From: Bacillus sp. HNG
GTDB taxonomy: Bacteria; Bacillota; Bacilli; Bacillales; Bacillaceae_L
Assembly (NCBI RefSeq): GCF_003400205.1
Contig: NZ_QUQV01000002.1
Span: 1 to 64,000, forward strand
DNA: 64,000 bases
Reading direction: 5' to 3'
The position numbers and the translations under genes are program-made. Positions 63,875-64,000 of this stretch are shown in pieces; the first letter of the stretch is position 1, and each line of letters starts with the position of its first letter. The notes beneath the pieces were generated by a model. It did not search any database and was not told where the DNA came from. It was given only the letters and a program-made list of their open reading frames with translations.

Positions 63875-64000
63875 ATGACCGAGAATAATCAATCCGAAGC
63901 ACCAAAAAAGAAAATCAGCCTGCAAGAAGCAATGAAGCAGCAGCTTGCAAATAAAAAGAACCAGTCCTCTAGTGGTAAAGGAAAAATGAATGCTGATCTA
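63875..64000 (+). CDS. Start of a hypothetical protein gene (continues past the window)
   Basis: From ATG at 63875, 42 codons are visible (MTENNQSEAPKKKISLQEAMKQQL...), with AAAGGAGG 7 nt upstream. The sequence is Lys/Gln/Asn-rich and hydrophilic, as in small Bacillus proteins of unknown function. The C-terminal part is outside the window. Confidence 0.65.
   Translation, partial: MTENNQSEAPKKKISLQEAMKQQLANKKNQSSSGKGKMNADL

Overview
The window looks like a chromosomal segment of an endospore-forming, low-GC Bacillaceae (Bacillus in the broad sense). Signs are an AT-rich composition, strong AGGAGG-type ribosome binding sites with frequent TTG/GTG starts, a Ger(A/B/C) spore germinant-receptor operon, CcpA-type cre boxes, lipobox lipoproteins and many Bacillus-type accessory families (DUF2164, CBO0543, DUF4236, DUF6376). 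No rRNA, tRNA or CRISPR array was seen.

Layout. 1-4990: the first codons of an IS3-type transposase at the edge, small hypothetical proteins, a DHA2-like MFS exporter, an HHH mini-protein and an ABC1/UbiB kinase-like protein. 5042-13714: a complete 4-hydroxybenzoate catabolic cluster using protocatechuate 2,3-cleavage (pra-type): hydroxylase, LigB-type dioxygenase, tautomerase, oxalocrotonate decarboxylase, aldolase, acylating acetaldehyde dehydrogenase, dienoate hydratase and semialdehyde dehydrogenase on the minus strand, with the semialdehyde decarboxylase gene divergent. 13732-22335: a sugar or cyclitol utilisation cluster (RbsABC-type ABC importer, two Gfo/Idh/MocA oxidoreductases, a TIM-barrel isomerase/epimerase, the wreck of a second one, and a LacI regulator with four matching palindromic operators). 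22337-31725: transporters, an aminotransferase, a deaminase, a membrane HD-GYP protein, a methyltransferase with a PerR/Fur-like box, and a VanY-type carboxypeptidase. 31951-35625: germinant-receptor genes in the order B-A-C. 35780-45486: a DUF2238 protein, a DUF4236 gene broken by a nonsense codon, a NERD protein, a two-gene McrBC-like (type IV restriction) module and a frameshifted iron alcohol dehydrogenase. 46891-54765: a cre-controlled operon I cannot assign to a known pathway (tryptophanase-fold lyase, RPE-like epimerase, Fe-ADH, small transaldolase-like enzyme, M20 dipeptidase, PTS EIICB) beside a YheO/PAS-HTH regulator. 55035-64000: a secreted M28 aminopeptidase, a truncated AtoE copy and a regulator fragment, cydAB, an intact AtoE-like transporter, an aromatic-type aldehyde dehydrogenase behind a perfect cre box, a lipoprotein and the start of one more gene.

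How the genes work together. The aldehyde dehydrogenase at 61714 could oxidise aromatic aldehydes to acids that enter the pra pathway, which ends in pyruvate and acetyl-CoA. The LacI cluster and the PTS operon are two separate carbohydrate systems, the second under predicted CcpA repression. The McrBC-like module is the main defence candidate. Dispersed REP-like palindromes (GGGACGGTTC / GAACCGTCCC) recur at four places and run into the ends of reading frames.
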